From: Arthrobacter sp. AK04
Lineage (GTDB): Bacteria > Actinomycetota > Actinomycetes > Actinomycetales > Micrococcaceae
Direction: 5' to 3'
NCBI RefSeq assembly: GCF_021129155.1
Contig: NZ_JAJOMC010000004.1
Span: forward strand, 1 to 64,000
DNA length: 64,000 nucleotides
Of the stretch, positions 19,518-29,260 are shown one piece after another. The notes under the pieces were generated by a model. It did no database searches. It saw only the letters and a program-made list of their open reading frames with translations, and was not told where the DNA came from. The stretch's first letter is position 1; every line of letters begins with the position of its first letter. A program made the translations under genes and the position numbers.

Positions 19518-20942
19518 CTACGAGTCGCGCTGCTGCTGCTTGATGCGGTTGGTCAGCTCGGTCACCTGGTTGTAGATCACACGGCGCTCGGCCATCAGCT
19601 CGCGGATCTTCCTGTCGGCATGGATCACCGTGGTGTGGTCCCGGCCGCCAAGTTCCTGGCCAATCTTCGGCAGGGACATGTCCGTGAGCTCACGGCAGAG
19701 GTACATGGCGATCTGTCGTGCAGTCACCAGGGTCCTGGTGCGCGATTTGCTGCACAGCTCTTCCATGCTCAGCTTGAAGTACTCGGCGGTCTGCTGCAGG
19801 ATCTGGCTGGACGTGATCTCCTGGGCGCCGTCGTCGGTGATGAGGTCCTTGAGGACCATCTCGGCAAGGGCCACATCAACGGGCTGGCGGTTGAGGCTGG
19901 CGAACGCGGTGACGCGGATCAGCGCGCCCTCGAGCTCCCGGATGTTGCTGGAAATCTTGGAGGCGATGTACTCGAGGGCGTCGTCCGGTGCGGACAGGCC
20001 TTCGCTCAGTGCCTTCTTGCGGAGGATGGCAATTCGGGTTTCAAGTTCAGGCGGCTGGATATCGGTGAGCAGGCCCCACTCGAACCGTGACTTCATGCGG
20101 TCCTCGAACCCTGCCAGCAGCTTGGGCGGCTGGTCCGAGGTGATGACTACCTGCTTGTTGTTGTTGTGCAGTGAGTTGAACGTGTGGAAGAACTCCTCCA
20201 GCGTCCGGTCCTTGCCCGCGAGGAACTGGATGTCGTCGATGAGCAGTACGTCGACGTTGCGGTAGGTGGTCTTGAAGCTGGCGCCTTCATCGTCACGGAT
20301 GGAGTTGATGAAGTCGTTGGTGAACTCTTCCGAGTTCACGTAGCGGACGCGGATGCCGCTGTAGAGCCGGCGGGCATAGTGGCCGATTGCGTGCAGGAGG
20401 TGTGTCTTCCCCAATCCCGAATCGCCGTAGATGAAGAGCGGGTTGTACGCCTTCGCGGGCGCTTCAGCCACTGCGACGGCGGCGGCGTGGGCAAAGCGGT
20501 TGGACGAACCAATGACGAAGGTATCGAAGACGTACTTCGGGTTCAGCCGGCCGAACTCGTGCGACGTGCTGGGCAGCATGGGCTGCGGCTTCTGCTCAAT
20601 GAGCTGGTCCGGGGAGAAGGAAGGCTCGACGACGACGGGTTCAGGCTCCGTGTGGATGGGAACCAGGTCGGTATCGACGTCGATGGCGCAGCGGATGTCT
20701 TCGGAGAAAACGTTGTGCAACGCATCGTCCAGGGCATCCTTGACCTGGGTCTGGAGAACTTCGCGGGTGAGCTCGTTGGGGACGGCCACCAGGAGGGTGG
20801 AACCGATCAGGCCCTGGGCCTGGGCAAGGATGACAAAGCCCCGCTGCCGTGGTGAAACGCGGTGGTCCTGCTCCAGCAGGCTGATAACGCGCCGCCAGGA
20901 ACTTCCGACAGTATTGGCGTGGTTGGCTTCGTCTACTGTCAT
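19518..20942 (-). CDS. dnaA: Chromosomal replication initiator DnaA
   Basis: 474 residues. Domain I is N-terminal (about 1-90), followed by a short linker, the AAA+ domain III starting near [22 protein letters not shown] with Walker [12 protein letters not shown] and Walker [16 protein letters not shown], and the DNA-binding domain IV with the signature [15 protein letters not shown]. The ATG at 20942 has GAGGGAA about 7 bases upstream; a TTG one codon earlier is the alternative. DnaA-box-containing regions flank the gene on both sides, fitting autoregulation. Confidence 0.98.
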   Translation of the reverse strand: MTVDEANHANTVGSSWRRVISLLEQDHRVSPRQRGFVILAQAQGLIGSTLLVAVPNELTREVLQTQVKDALDDALHNVFSEDIRCAIDVDTDLVPIHTEPEPVVVEPSFSPDQLIEQKPQPMLPSTSHEFGRLNPKYVFDTFVIGSSNRFAHAAAVAVAEAPAKAYNPLFIYGDSGLGKTHLLHAIGHYARRLYSGIRVRYVNSEEFTNDFINSIRDDEGASFKTTYRNVDVLLIDDIQFLAGKDRTLEEFFHTFNSLHNNNKQVVITSDQPPKLLAGFEDRMKSRFEWGLLTDIQPPELETRIAILRKKALSEGLSAPDDALEYIASKISSNIRELEGALIRVTAFASLNRQPVDVALAEMVLKDLITDDGAQEITSSQILQQTAEYFKLSMEELCSKSRTRTLVTARQIAMYLCRELTDMSLPKIGQELGGRDHTTVIHADRKIRELMAERRVIYNQVTELTNRIKQQQRDS

Positions 20943-20945
20943 CAA

Positions 20946-21180
20946 TCGGTTCCCTCAAAACTTGCTTTGCCTGCATTGCCTGCAGCCGCGAGTCATGAAC
21001 CAGGATGGATTCAGGTTCATCCACAGGGTTATGCACAGTCCGTGGATAATCGGCTACTGGGCCACTCTAGGGGATGAAAAGCCTAGAAGATAGCTGGCAA
21101 GTAGCTTGTGGATAATTACACCGGTGTGGTTCGAAAAACGGGTCTGTGAGCCACTTCATCCACAGGCTGCGGGGGCAGGT
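20946..21180. other. oriC: dnaA-rpmH intergenic region, probable oriC (part 2) and dnaA control region
   Basis: The gap 20943-21409 carries a perfect DnaA box TGTGGATAA at 21107-21115 and near matches TTATGCACA (21029-21037), CGTGGATAA (21041-21049) and TCATCCACA (21156-21164). It is likely to hold the dnaA promoter and extra DnaA binding sites. The remainder, 21181-21300, shows nothing I can name. Confidence 0.7.
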
Positions 21181-21307
21181 TAGGCACAGCTGGGGATAGC
21201 CGCACAGGGGGCTCCCGGTTTGACTCTGGCCCTTGAATTGCCCTAACGTTGTGAAGTCCTTTGTGTCCGCTTTTTGGCCCCATCTGAATCTCTTAGGCGC
21301 AGTGCGC

Positions 21308-21337
21308 TTGAGCAGCCGGGGGAAGCGTGCATATACA
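21308..21337 (+). promoter_or_regulatory. Candidate rpmH operon promoter
   Basis: TTGAGC at 21308-21313 and TATACA at 21332-21337, separated by 18 bp, lie about 73 bp before the rpmH GTG. The match to the vegetative consensus is moderate. Confidence 0.4.
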
Positions 21338-21409
21338 AAACTTAGCGTCGGCCAGTTCTTCCCCATACTGATCGGGTGGGCGCACCTTTGATCCACTGGA
21401 GTAACTAAC

Positions 21410-21547
21410 GTGAGCAAGCGGACTTTTCAGCCGAATAACCGCCGTCGAGCCAAGAAGCACGGCTTCCGCCTTCGTATGCGTACCCGTGCCGGCCGTGCCA
21501 TCCTGGCAGCCCGTCGTGGCAAGGGTCGCACCGAGCTGTCGGCCTAA
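21410..21547 (+). CDS. rpmH: 50S ribosomal protein L34
   Basis: 45 residues: [20 protein letters not shown], then [20 protein letters not shown]. It is the complete, highly basic L34 sequence of the large ribosomal subunit. The GTG start is at 21410 after CTGGAGTAACTAAC (Shine-Dalgarno TGGAG). First gene of the rpmH-rnpA-yidD-yidC-jag-rsmG block; the TAA is at 21545-21547. Confidence 0.98.
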   Translation: MSKRTFQPNNRRRAKKHGFRLRMRTRAGRAILAARRGKGRTELSA

Positions 21548-21586
21548 ATACTGACTCGTCGGTAGACATTTCTTTGCGAGTTTAAG

Positions 21587-21997
21587 GTGCTGGCCACCCG
21601 TAACCGTTTGAGGACTGCAACCGATTTTTCAACAACTGTACGTTCCGGTGTCCGCAATGGACGCCGGAACGTAGTGTTATATACGGCAGCCATTGCTGCT
21701 GACGAACCCAGCCGGATCGGGTTCATCGTTTCCAAGAGTGTAGGGAACGCTGTGGTCAGGAACCTCGTTAAGAGGAGACTGAGAGAAGCAGGTGCTGCCT
21801 CGCTGCGCGAGCACGGTACCGGGTTTGCCATAGTGGTCCGGGCGCTTCCGGCGTCCGCAACTGCCAGCTGGGACCAGCTGCTGTCGGATTACAATGCCGC
21901 ATTGGAATCGACCATGGTTCGGTTGGCCGGCCGCCCCGCAAGGGCTGCTGCCAAGGATTCGGCCGGTACAACACAGGAGGGGACACCGCGTGCGTAA
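21587..21997 (+). CDS. rnpA: Ribonuclease P protein component
   Basis: A 136-residue basic protein that assists the RNase P RNA in tRNA 5' maturation. The start is [20 protein letters not shown]. The family signature [17 protein letters not shown] (RNR motif) is present at about residues 54-70. GTG start 39 bp after rpmH. The C-terminus continues with a polar tail ([18 protein letters not shown]). Its stop overlaps the yidD start by 8 bp. Confidence 0.95.
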   Translation: MLATRNRLRTATDFSTTVRSGVRNGRRNVVLYTAAIAADEPSRIGFIVSKSVGNAVVRNLVKRRLREAGAASLREHGTGFAIVVRALPASATASWDQLLSDYNAALESTMVRLAGRPARAAAKDSAGTTQEGTPRA

Positions 21998-22385
21998 CGC
22001 CACCGCCGTCGTCGTTACTTCTCTCCAACGTGGTGCCGCAGCCGTGGGGCTGTTCCTCTGGAACCTGCCCCGGAACCTTCTCATTCTTCTTCTCAAGGCC
22101 TACCGCAAGGTGATTTCACCCTTGTACGGCCAGGTGTGCCGGTTTTTCCCCTCCTGCTCGGCCTATGCGCTGGAAGCTGTCACCGTCCATGGCGCCGTCA
22201 AGGGAAGCTGGCTCGCTGTCCGGCGCCTCGGCCGCTGCCACCCATGGAATGCCGGCGGTGTGGACCATGTCCCCGCCGGCCATCGGGAATGGCCGGAACA
22301 CCAGACCCCCACAATTGTTGTGCTGAACAACCCGGACAAGTACCTGGCTGCTCGGACTGATGGAGAAGGCCGCAGTGCGGCCTGA
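21990..22385 (+). CDS. yidD: Membrane protein insertion efficiency factor YidD
   Basis: 131 residues with the YidD core [54 protein letters not shown], including the conserved Cys residues. It assists YidC-dependent insertion of membrane proteins. The GTG at 21990 has AGGAGGGG upstream and overlaps the end of rnpA, so I exclude the upstream in-frame extension. The C-terminal about 40 residues are longer than in the minimal family. Confidence 0.93.
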   Translation: MRNATAVVVTSLQRGAAAVGLFLWNLPRNLLILLLKAYRKVISPLYGQVCRFFPSCSAYALEAVTVHGAVKGSWLAVRRLGRCHPWNAGGVDHVPAGHREWPEHQTPTIVVLNNPDKYLAARTDGEGRSAA

Positions 22386-22400
22386 CGAATAGGGATAAGT

Positions 22401-23381
22401 ATGGACTTCTTTGAAACAATCATGTTTCCGTTCAAATGGCTTGTGTCCATCATCATGGTGGGATTCCATGAGGGACTGACTGCCATTGGGCTGCCGGAAG
22501 CCTCCGGCTGGACGTGGACGCTGTCCATCATCGGCCTGGTGCTGGTGATCCGTGCCGCCCTGATTCCCGTGTTCGTTAAGCAGATCAAGGCCCAGCGCGG
22601 CATGCAGCTGCTGCAGCCCGACCTGAAGAAGCTCCAGGACAAGTACAAGGGCAAGACCGACCAGCTGTCCCGCCAGGCAATGGCGCAGGAACAGATGGCC
22701 ATGTACAAGAAGCACGGGACCAACCCGTTCTCGGCCTGCCTTCCCATGCTGATCCAGATGCCGTTCTTCTTCGCACTGTTCACCGTGCTGTCCGGCATCT
22801 CGACGGCAAGCCGCGAGGGTGAGGGCATCGGCGCCATGAGCCCAGAACAGGTGGTGCAGTTTGACCAGTCCACCATCTTCGGGGCTCCCCTGTCTGCAAC
22901 CCTGCTTCACGGGACACCTCCTGGAGGCAATGTGGTGGCGGTCTGGATTCTTTCGATCGTGATGATCCTCGCCATGACGGCTTCGCAGTTCATCACGCAG
23001 AAGCAGATCATGGCCAAGAACATGTCCGAAGAGGCCATGGCCAGCCCGTTCATGCGGCAGCAGAAGATGATGCTCTACATCCTGCCGATCGTCTTCGGTG
23101 TCGGTGGCATCAACTTCCCCATCGGCGTTCTCATCTACTGGACCACCACCAACCTGTGGACCATGGGCCAGCAGTTCTTTGTGATCCGCCGCATGCCGAC
23201 GCCCGGATCCCCCGCCGCAAAGGCCCTCGCCGAACGCCGAGCTGCCAAGGGCCTTCCGGCGCTGCCCATCCTGGGCGGCAAGAAGGACGAGGCCGCCGAG
23301 GACGCTGCTGCCGCCGCGGCCGTGGCCCAGGCAAAGGGCCAGCGCATCCAGCCACAACGCAAGAACAGGAAGAAGAAGTAA
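22401..23381 (+). CDS. yidC: Membrane protein insertase YidC/Oxa1
   Basis: 326 residues. It inserts proteins into the cytoplasmic membrane, alone or with Sec. The short actinobacterial form lacks the large periplasmic domain of Gram-negative YidC. Membrane segments lie at about 12-32, 40-60, 105-130, 165-190 and 218-245. The 60KD_IMP core includes QLLQPDLKKLQDKYKGKTD and NPFSACLPMLIQMPFFFALF. The C-terminus is Ala/Lys-rich and basic (QPQRKNRKKK), suited to ribosome contact. The TAA overlaps the jag ATG by one base. Confidence 0.97.
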   Translation: MDFFETIMFPFKWLVSIIMVGFHEGLTAIGLPEASGWTWTLSIIGLVLVIRAALIPVFVKQIKAQRGMQLLQPDLKKLQDKYKGKTDQLSRQAMAQEQMAMYKKHGTNPFSACLPMLIQMPFFFALFTVLSGISTASREGEGIGAMSPEQVVQFDQSTIFGAPLSATLLHGTPPGGNVVAVWILSIVMILAMTASQFITQKQIMAKNMSEEAMASPFMRQQKMMLYILPIVFGVGGINFPIGVLIYWTTTNLWTMGQQFFVIRRMPTPGSPAAKALAERRAAKGLPALPILGGKKDEAAEDAAAAAAVAQAKGQRIQPQRKNRKKK

Positions 23382-23947
23382 TGTCTGCCGAGAGTACCGA
23401 ACACGCCCTGTCCGAGGAGATCATCGACGATCAGGACGCGTCCGAGAACGGGGAGGCTTCCCTGCCCCGGGCCTCATCAGCCAGCCGCCTGGAGGAAGAG
23501 GGGGACGTTGCAGCGGACTACCTCGAGGAGCTCCTGGACATCGCCGACATCGATGGCGACATCGACATTGAGGTCCGCAACGGACGCACGTACATTTCCA
23601 TCGTGACCGAAGAAGAGTCCGATGCCCTGGACAGCCTGGTGGGTGAGGACGGCGAAGTCCTCGAAGCCCTTCAGGAACTCACGCGCCTGTCGGTGCTGTC
23701 CGCAACGGAGAACCGCTCCCGGCTGGTGCTGGATATCAACGGTTACCGCCAGGAGCGTACCGGCCATCTGCAGAAGGTTGCCGAGGACGCCGCAGCTTCA
23801 GTGAAGGAAAGCGGCCAGCCGGTGGCACTGGAACCGATGAGCGCCTACGAGCGGAAAATCGTCCACGATGCTGTCGCTGACCTCGGACTGGTCAGCGAGT
23901 CCGAGGGCGAAGGCGCTGGACGCCACATCGTAGTATCCGCCGAGTAG
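23381..23947 (+). CDS. jag: R3H domain RNA-binding protein Jag/KhpB-like
   Basis: 188 residues. A negatively charged N-terminal region (about 1-45) precedes a KH-like domain (YLEELLDIADIDGDIDIEVRNGRTYISI) with a central VGEDGEVLEALQELTRL, and a C-terminal R3H domain with EPMSAYERKIVHDAVAD and the R3H-like spacing near residue 155. It is an RNA-binding partner of YidC-associated processes. The ATG is 23381-23383, directly overlapping the yidC stop. The upstream in-frame reading reported by open-frame scanning is out of phase with YidC. Confidence 0.93.
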   Translation: MSAESTEHALSEEIIDDQDASENGEASLPRASSASRLEEEGDVAADYLEELLDIADIDGDIDIEVRNGRTYISIVTEEESDALDSLVGEDGEVLEALQELTRLSVLSATENRSRLVLDINGYRQERTGHLQKVAEDAAASVKESGQPVALEPMSAYERKIVHDAVADLGLVSESEGEGAGRHIVVSAE

Positions 23948-23950
23948 AGA

Positions 23951-24619
23951 ATGGCTGATCCGCTAATCATGGTTGACATCACGCCGGCTGAACTTGCCGC
24001 CGCGGAGAAGATCTTCGGCGACCGTTTGGACCTGGCTAAGCGTTATGTGGAACACCTGGCCACCTCCGGCACGGAGCGGGGCCTGATCGGTCCGCGTGAG
24101 ATCCCCCGCCTGTGGAGCCGGCATGTCCTTAACTGCGCCGTCATTGAAAGTGAGATCCCTGAGGGGAGCCATGTTGCCGACGTCGGCAGCGGTGCCGGCC
24201 TGCCCGGGCTATGCCTCGCGATTGCGCGGCCCGACCTGGAGCTGACCCTCATCGAACCACTGGAACGCAGGGTGATTTGGCTCCAGGAAGTGGTTGACGA
24301 CCTCGGGCTGGACAACGTGACGGTCATGCGGACCCGGGCTGAGCTGGCAGTCGGCCACGTGGAGGCGGACGTGGTGACGGCAAGGGCCGTATCCGCCCTT
24401 AGCAACCTCGCCGGCCTGACGATTCCCCTGCTTGCCGGCAAGGGTGAAGTGGTTGCCATCAAGGGCCGCAGCGCGGCAGACGAGATCGAAAAAGCCGCCA
24501 AGACCATCCGTAAGCTTGGGGGTGTGGAGACGTCAGTTCTCACTGTTGGTGAGAACCTCCTGGAGGAACCCACCACCGTGGTTCGTATCGTTGTAAACAA
24601 GTCCCAAAAGAAGGCCTAG
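23951..24619 (+). CDS. rsmG: 16S rRNA (guanine-N7) methyltransferase RsmG
   Basis: A 222-residue SAM-dependent methyltransferase acting on 16S rRNA near the decoding centre. The SAM motif VADVGSGAGLPGLCLAIARPDLELTLIEP and the LWSRHVLNCAVIE and VVTARAVSALSNL blocks are characteristic of GidB/RsmG. It follows jag after 3 bp. Loss of RsmG confers low-level streptomycin resistance in other bacteria. All key motifs are intact. Confidence 0.96.
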   Translation: MADPLIMVDITPAELAAAEKIFGDRLDLAKRYVEHLATSGTERGLIGPREIPRLWSRHVLNCAVIESEIPEGSHVADVGSGAGLPGLCLAIARPDLELTLIEPLERRVIWLQEVVDDLGLDNVTVMRTRAELAVGHVEADVVTARAVSALSNLAGLTIPLLAGKGEVVAIKGRSAADEIEKAAKTIRKLGGVETSVLTVGENLLEEPTTVVRIVVNKSQKKA

Positions 24620-24708
24620 TTCGGGCCCGGTGGCCCAACTCTGCCGGGTCCAGCAGTTAGGCTAGACAACGGCAGCAAATTTGGCTGAACGAGAGTGAGT
24701 GTGCCCCA

Positions 24709-25776
24709 GTGACCAGTAGTGAAGCCTCCACACAGCGGATACCCCCGTTTGTGTCTTTGGGGTCAGCACGTTCTGTCGCTGGTCCTCTCGCGGCCCCCGG
24801 TAGAGGTGGAGTTCACCCGCAAAAGGTTTCGAACGCCTCCAAGTCAGCAGCCGTTTCACGTGAAACAACCGCTGGCGGGCGAGCGAATGTAATCGATGCG
24901 ATTGATGATTCAAGCCCCATAGCCCGGGAGCTTGCGCACGAAACGAAACGGCGTGAGCGGTTGGTAGGCCGCCAGCTGCCGCGGCCGGAGAACACCCGTG
25001 TCTTCACGGTCTCCAACCAGAAGGGTGGGGTGGGGAAGACCACCACCACCGTCAACATTGCCGCGGCCCTTGCGGCGGCCGGCCTCAATGTCCTGGTCAT
25101 CGACATTGACCCTCAGGGCAACGCATCCACTGCCCTGGGGATCGAACACCACGCGGACGTGGACAGCATCTACGATGTCCTGATCAACGACGTCCCTCTC
25201 GCAGATGTGGTGGCGCCATGCCCGGACATCGGGAACCTGATCTGCGCGCCCGCCACCATCCACCTGGCAGGCGCGGAAATTGAGCTGGTCTCCCTGGTGG
25301 CCCGCGAGCAGCGGCTCCGGCGTGCGATTGACGTTTATGCCAAAACACGCGAGAAGAACGGCGAGCAGCGGCTCGACTACATCTTCATTGACTGCCCGCC
25401 GAGCCTTGGACTGCTGACCGTCAACGCTTTCTGCGCAGCCAACGAGGTACTCATCCCCATCCAGTGCGAGTACTACGCACTGGAAGGACTAAGCCAGCTG
25501 CTCAAGAACATTGAGATGATCCAGAAGCACCTGAACGCTGACCTGGTTGTCTCGACGATCCTTTTGACCATGTACGACGGCCGCACCAATCTTGCAGCCC
25601 AAGTTGCGGCCGAGGTACGCCAGCACTTCCCGGACCAGGTCCTGTCTGCTGTCGTTCCGCGCTCGGTACGCATATCTGAGGCGCCAAGCTACCAGCAGAC
25701 GGTGATGACGTACGACCCTTCCTCCAGTGGAGCCCTGTCTTATCTGGAAGCCGCTGCTGAAATAGCAGAGCGCTAA
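24709..25776 (+). CDS. parA: Chromosome partitioning ATPase ParA
   Basis: A 355-residue Walker-type ATPase that moves ParB-parS complexes. The deviant Walker A motif QKGGVGKTTTTVNIAAALA (about residues 103-121), DIDPQGNASTALGI, and the C-terminal VVPRSVRISEAPSYQQTV identify ParA/Soj. There is a long N-terminal extension of about 100 residues before the ATPase. A parS site at 24853-24866 lies within this extension and is read in frame as VSRET. The GTG start at 24709 is preceded by AGTGAGTG sequence; other starts further in cannot be excluded. Confidence 0.93.
   Translation: MTSSEASTQRIPPFVSLGSARSVAGPLAAPGRGGVHPQKVSNASKSAAVSRETTAGGRANVIDAIDDSSPIARELAHETKRRERLVGRQLPRPENTRVFTVSNQKGGVGKTTTTVNIAAALAAAGLNVLVIDIDPQGNASTALGIEHHADVDSIYDVLINDVPLADVVAPCPDIGNLICAPATIHLAGAEIELVSLVAREQRLRRAIDVYAKTREKNGEQRLDYIFIDCPPSLGLLTVNAFCAANEVLIPIQCEYYALEGLSQLLKNIEMIQKHLNADLVVSTILLTMYDGRTNLAAQVAAEVRQHFPDQVLSAVVPRSVRISEAPSYQQTVMTYDPSSSGALSYLEAAAEIAER
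24853..24866. promoter_or_regulatory. parS: parS site inside parA
   Basis: Perfect parS palindrome GTTTCACGTGAAAC (CGTTTCACGTGAAACA in context) within the ParA coding region, encoding VSRET. It is the leftmost of eight sites found in the window. Confidence 0.95.
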
Positions 25777-25839
25777 AATCTTCAAACTGCAACGACCGGA
25801 GCCTGCCGATGCCCGGCTCTACCACTGGAGGGATTACCA

Positions 25840-27126
25840 ATGAGCGAGAAACGACGCGGCCTGGGCCGCGGTCTGGGTGCGCTGATTCCAAGTTCCGCCG
25901 CCGCCAACGGGTCGGGCAATGCTGCAACCGTCTCGCGTCCGGTAGATCTCTTTTTCCCTGAGGGACGCAAGAAGACCGAGCCTCTGGAGGAGGCAGCCGA
26001 CGCCCTGCCGTCGAAGCCGGCGGAAGAGAAGCGTGCTGCGGCTGCGTCCTCCAAATCCTCCTCAGCCAAACCTTCAGCCAAGTCTGCTGCAAGCAAGGGG
26101 CCGCAAGCCGGTACGACGGCACCGAAGGCGAATGCTGCCGCTAAGGCCAAGACGGAAGCACCGGCTACACCGGCAGACAGCGTCGACGATGCTGGCAAAG
26201 CAGGGCAGGAGCAGGCGGGCACGCCGGAGGAGGCTGCTTTGGCAGGTACCACCGATGGGCGCAATGAAACTCCTGCATGGAACGACAACGGCGTTGATCT
26301 GGTGGAAGTGCCGGGTGTCCGCTTTGCAGAGATTCCGGTCTCTGACATCCATCCCAACCGCAAACAGCCGCGGTCTGTCTTTGATGAAGACGACATGGCT
26401 GAGCTCGTTCACTCGGTACGTGAAATCGGCGTCCTCCAGCCAATTGTTGTGCGGAAGTCAACCGAAGAAGGTAGCGAGCCCTTTGAGCTCGTTATGGGTG
26501 AGCGCAGGTGGAGGGCAGTTCAGGCCGCTGGCCTCGAAACCATCCCTGCAATCGTCCGGGACACCACCGACGATGACCTGCTTCGCGATGCGCTCCTGGA
26601 AAACCTGCACCGCAGCCAGCTCAACCCCCTGGAAGAAGCTGCGGCCTACCAGCAGCTCCTGGAAGACTTTGGGACCACGCACGAACAGCTGGCGGACCGT
26701 ATCGGCCGTTCGCGTCCGCAGGTCTCGAACACCCTGCGGCTCCTCAAGCTGCCTCCGCTGGTACAGCGGCGTGTAGCGGCCGGTGTTCTGTCTGCAGGCC
26801 ACGCGCGCGCCCTCCTGGCGCTTCCTGACGCTGCCGCAATGGAGCGCCTGGCTCAGAAGATCGTTGCGGAGGGAATGTCGGTCCGTGCAACGGAAGAAGC
26901 TGTGACGCTGTACCAGGATCCGGCGAAACCGACAAAGAACAACATTCCCCGTCCTGGAGCCCGCCATGAGCGGCTCGACTATTTGGCATCCTCGCTTTCC
27001 GACCGACTTGATACCAACGTCAAGATCTCCCTTGGCGTCCGTAAGGGAAAAGTGAGCATTGAATTTGCGAGCGTCGAAGACCTTAACCGCATTATGGAGG
27101 TCCTGGCTCCCGGCCAGAGTAGTTAA
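25840..27126 (+). CDS. parB: Chromosome partitioning protein ParB
   Basis: A 428-residue CTP-dependent DNA clamp that loads at parS. The N-terminal tail (about 1-150) is Ala/Lys/Pro-rich and starts [19 protein letters not shown], the ParA-contacting signature. The ParB core has [18 protein letters not shown] (about 166-185), the CTP-binding [34 protein letters not shown], and [22 protein letters not shown]. The C-terminal dimerisation region follows ([24 protein letters not shown]). ATG 25840 with GGAGGGA upstream. It is 63 bp downstream of parA. Confidence 0.96.
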   Translation: MSEKRRGLGRGLGALIPSSAAANGSGNAATVSRPVDLFFPEGRKKTEPLEEAADALPSKPAEEKRAAAASSKSSSAKPSAKSAASKGPQAGTTAPKANAAAKAKTEAPATPADSVDDAGKAGQEQAGTPEEAALAGTTDGRNETPAWNDNGVDLVEVPGVRFAEIPVSDIHPNRKQPRSVFDEDDMAELVHSVREIGVLQPIVVRKSTEEGSEPFELVMGERRWRAVQAAGLETIPAIVRDTTDDDLLRDALLENLHRSQLNPLEEAAAYQQLLEDFGTTHEQLADRIGRSRPQVSNTLRLLKLPPLVQRRVAAGVLSAGHARALLALPDAAAMERLAQKIVAEGMSVRATEEAVTLYQDPAKPTKNNIPRPGARHERLDYLASSLSDRLDTNVKISLGVRKGKVSIEFASVEDLNRIMEVLAPGQSS

Positions 27127-27141
27127 CTAATTTTCTTCGAG

Positions 27142-27177
27142 TAGGGCCCGGTTCACTTCGAATCGGGCCCTATTTGT
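27142..27177 (+). terminator. parB terminator
   Basis: TAGGGCCCGGTTC (27142-27154) and GAATCGGGCCCTA (27160-27172) pair over 13 positions with one mismatch and a 5-base loop, followed by TTTG. It lies 16 bp after the ParB stop. Confidence 0.85.
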
Positions 27178-27321
27178 CTCCGGGGCGTCCCTAGTAGGTA
27201 CTACGCACAGCAAACACCGAGTTCTATTTAGGGAGAAACTGCAACAACAGCTCCTTTAGGGCCAGCAAAGTTGGCGGCTCAGGAGTTGTCGCGAGCGGGA
27301 CTGTGTGTAGTGTCATTGTTT

Positions 27322-27389
27322 GCGCAGCCCGTCACCTGCAGTACCTGCGCTTTTTGCGAAGTCCGTCACCTACAGTACCAGCACTTTTC
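27322..27389. repeat. Imperfect 34-bp tandem repeat
   Basis: Two consecutive 34-bp units, the first beginning GCGCAGCCCGTCACCTGCAG (27322) and the second GCGAAGTCCGTCACCTACAG (27356). Each ends in a T run of four or five bases. A third partial unit may start at 27390. It lies in the gene-free parS region; no gene is associated. Confidence 0.7.
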
Positions 27390-27551
27390 CGCAGTATTTG
27401 GGCGGAAGCGCTTAGGCCCGAGCACGCGCAAGTCAAACCTCCGGCCCGAAACTGAAACCTCCCCGTAGCCGCAGTAAGGCCTCCCGCAGGCTCAGGACGG
27501 CCACGTAGTGTGCCCAGACACGACTGCGCGTGCTCCGACAGGTGTAGCGAT

Positions 27552-27565
27552 GTTTCACGTGAAAC
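27552..27565. promoter_or_regulatory. parS: parS site
   Basis: Perfect GTTTCACGTGAAAC in context TGTTTCACGTGAAACG. First site downstream of parB. Confidence 0.95.
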
Positions 27566-27900
27566 GCGTCGCTGGTCGGCTATATTGGGTGCTCGGCTTA
27601 CTGTTCGTGGGCAGACTGGCACCTAGGCGGGTAGGGAGGGAAAGCGAGCTAGGGAGGCAACTATGGGTTCACCCATGCGCTTAGCTATGTGGGTAGCTGG
27701 CCTGGGGAACCGCTATACCGGCCGCGGTGGATACTCCTGACAGCACGCATCCTCCTCTTGTAGGGAGGTGGAGTCACTCCGATAGCTGCATGCCCCCGGT
27801 AGCTCAGCTGTTTTACAGTAAGCCACGCTTGTGTGTTGGTTTGTGAGCGGTTCGATTGGACATTTGAAGATATCCCCCAAGGGCACGGGAATCCTTCGAT

Positions 27901-27914
27901 GTTTCACGTGGAAC
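27901..27914. promoter_or_regulatory. parS: Near-perfect parS site
   Basis: GTTTCACGTGGAAC, with one base (G for A) breaking the palindrome; context TGTTTCACGTGGAACA. Probably still bound by ParB, perhaps more weakly. Confidence 0.85.
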
Positions 27915-28367
27915 ATGTAGTGGTATGGAAACGACCGTGCCTTTCAAGTCGAAGTTTTGCTGGCTCTTCTTGCGTAGCACCAAGCGTGGCCTCCACATTG
28001 TTGGCATTTGGTCGCTAGGGAAGGAAGCGAAGCTATAGAGCTATAGTCCCCCCTTGGCGCAGGTGGCTCGGGCAAACTATGCCTGCTGCAGGTGGACTGC
28101 GAATCTCGAAGGTTGCCTGGTCAGTCTTGGCGCCGGCGATGTCCTCTGCTTGGGTATTTGCGATGGCAGAGGTCTTTCAATGGCAGTTTTGTCCTCGGTC
28201 TCAGGAGTCTGTGCAACACGCATCGAGGTCAGGCCGACAACCGTTGGCCGTATTTGCCTCGTCCACGGTTAGGAGTACTGCGATCCTCGGCTCTTGTCTG
28301 TGAGGAGGATGGCATTATGTCGGTCTTTGTCCGAGCGGTCCCGCGGTCAACGTCTGGTGTATGCGCT

Positions 28368-28381
28368 GTTTCACGTGAAAC
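28368..28381. promoter_or_regulatory. parS: parS site
   Basis: Perfect GTTTCACGTGAAAC; the full 16-mer TGTTTCACGTGAAACA is palindromic. Confidence 0.95.
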
Positions 28382-29118
28382 AGTGACCCGTCGGTAGAGC
28401 CGAACGGGGTCTACCTGGTCAGAACGAGAGTCTATGTAAGGGTCCATGCCGGAGTTGGCGTGGAAGCCCGTTCCAAGGTTTTGGTCAGCGACCTCACGAC
28501 CTCGGAGTGCGGTGGGCGTGGGCCGAGTCCGAGCGGAAGGAGGGCGCGCAGGGTAAGTGGTTCAGCATGGATCGCTTTGTAATCGAACAGCGGCGCAGGT
28601 TCGCTGATCGCCTGGTACTTTCTCTGAGCTTGGAGCCTACGAATCCTCGCCATTTCCCTGAACTTCATGCATCGCCGGCTCGTCTGGCGCCTATTGCTGG
28701 ACATCTAGTGTCTCCCAGTACCGGGACCGGTCTGGCGTCGCTTGTGCCTGGCCGGGGGACGCGGGCTGCACATCACTTACTTGCGGCTCGAAGCTCGGTA
28801 TCGTCAGCCAGTGACTCGCGTCCGGGGTGCGCTCCCCTGCTTCGAGCCACTTTAGTCCTCGTTGACTCCTGCGCAGCCTTGGTGACTCCAACAATGACTG
28901 TGTCCCGGAACATGGCCCTTGTCCGCGTTCAGGGCTGCGACAGGCGCTGCAAGGGTTCACTATCGTGTGCCAGCCTGGCAGAGCGCAAGCCCGGACTTGA
29001 TCGATAGTGGGTCACCGGCTCTTTACCTCGCTGATGCAGGGGTAAGACGGCGCTCTCTCCCCCTGTCTCTTTCCTTCTCGGGTCATTTTGGGCTGGTACT
29101 GCAGGCCGTGGAAATCGC

Positions 29119-29139
29119 TGTGGATAACTTTGTGGATAA
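29119..29139. promoter_or_regulatory. Paired DnaA boxes in the parS region
   Basis: Two perfect TGTGGATAA 9-mers in direct orientation at 29119-29127 and 29131-29139, about one helical turn apart, 108 bp left of a parS site. Weaker TGTGGATAT sequences follow at about 29467 and 29512. Confidence 0.7.
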
Positions 29140-29246
29140 GGCGGTGCCGGATGGGAGCGTTTTACGACCCTTTTGTTGCACGGCGTCGCCGGGCTGGCGG
29201 CAGGGTCTTGGGCCCCACGTAGGTGACCGGTAGTGGGGCCTTCGGT

Positions 29247-29260
29247 GTTTCACGTGAAAC
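29247..29260. promoter_or_regulatory. parS: parS site
   Basis: Perfect palindrome with flanks TGTTTCACGTGAAACA. Confidence 0.95.

Noticed and set aside
22116-23357. Minus-strand open frame opposite yidD and yidC
   Set aside because: No domain or composition supports it; yidC is clear on the plus strand.
28507-29007. 166-codon plus-strand open frame in the parS region
   Set aside because: Arg, Ser and Ala-rich low-information sequence with no domain or ribosome binding site.
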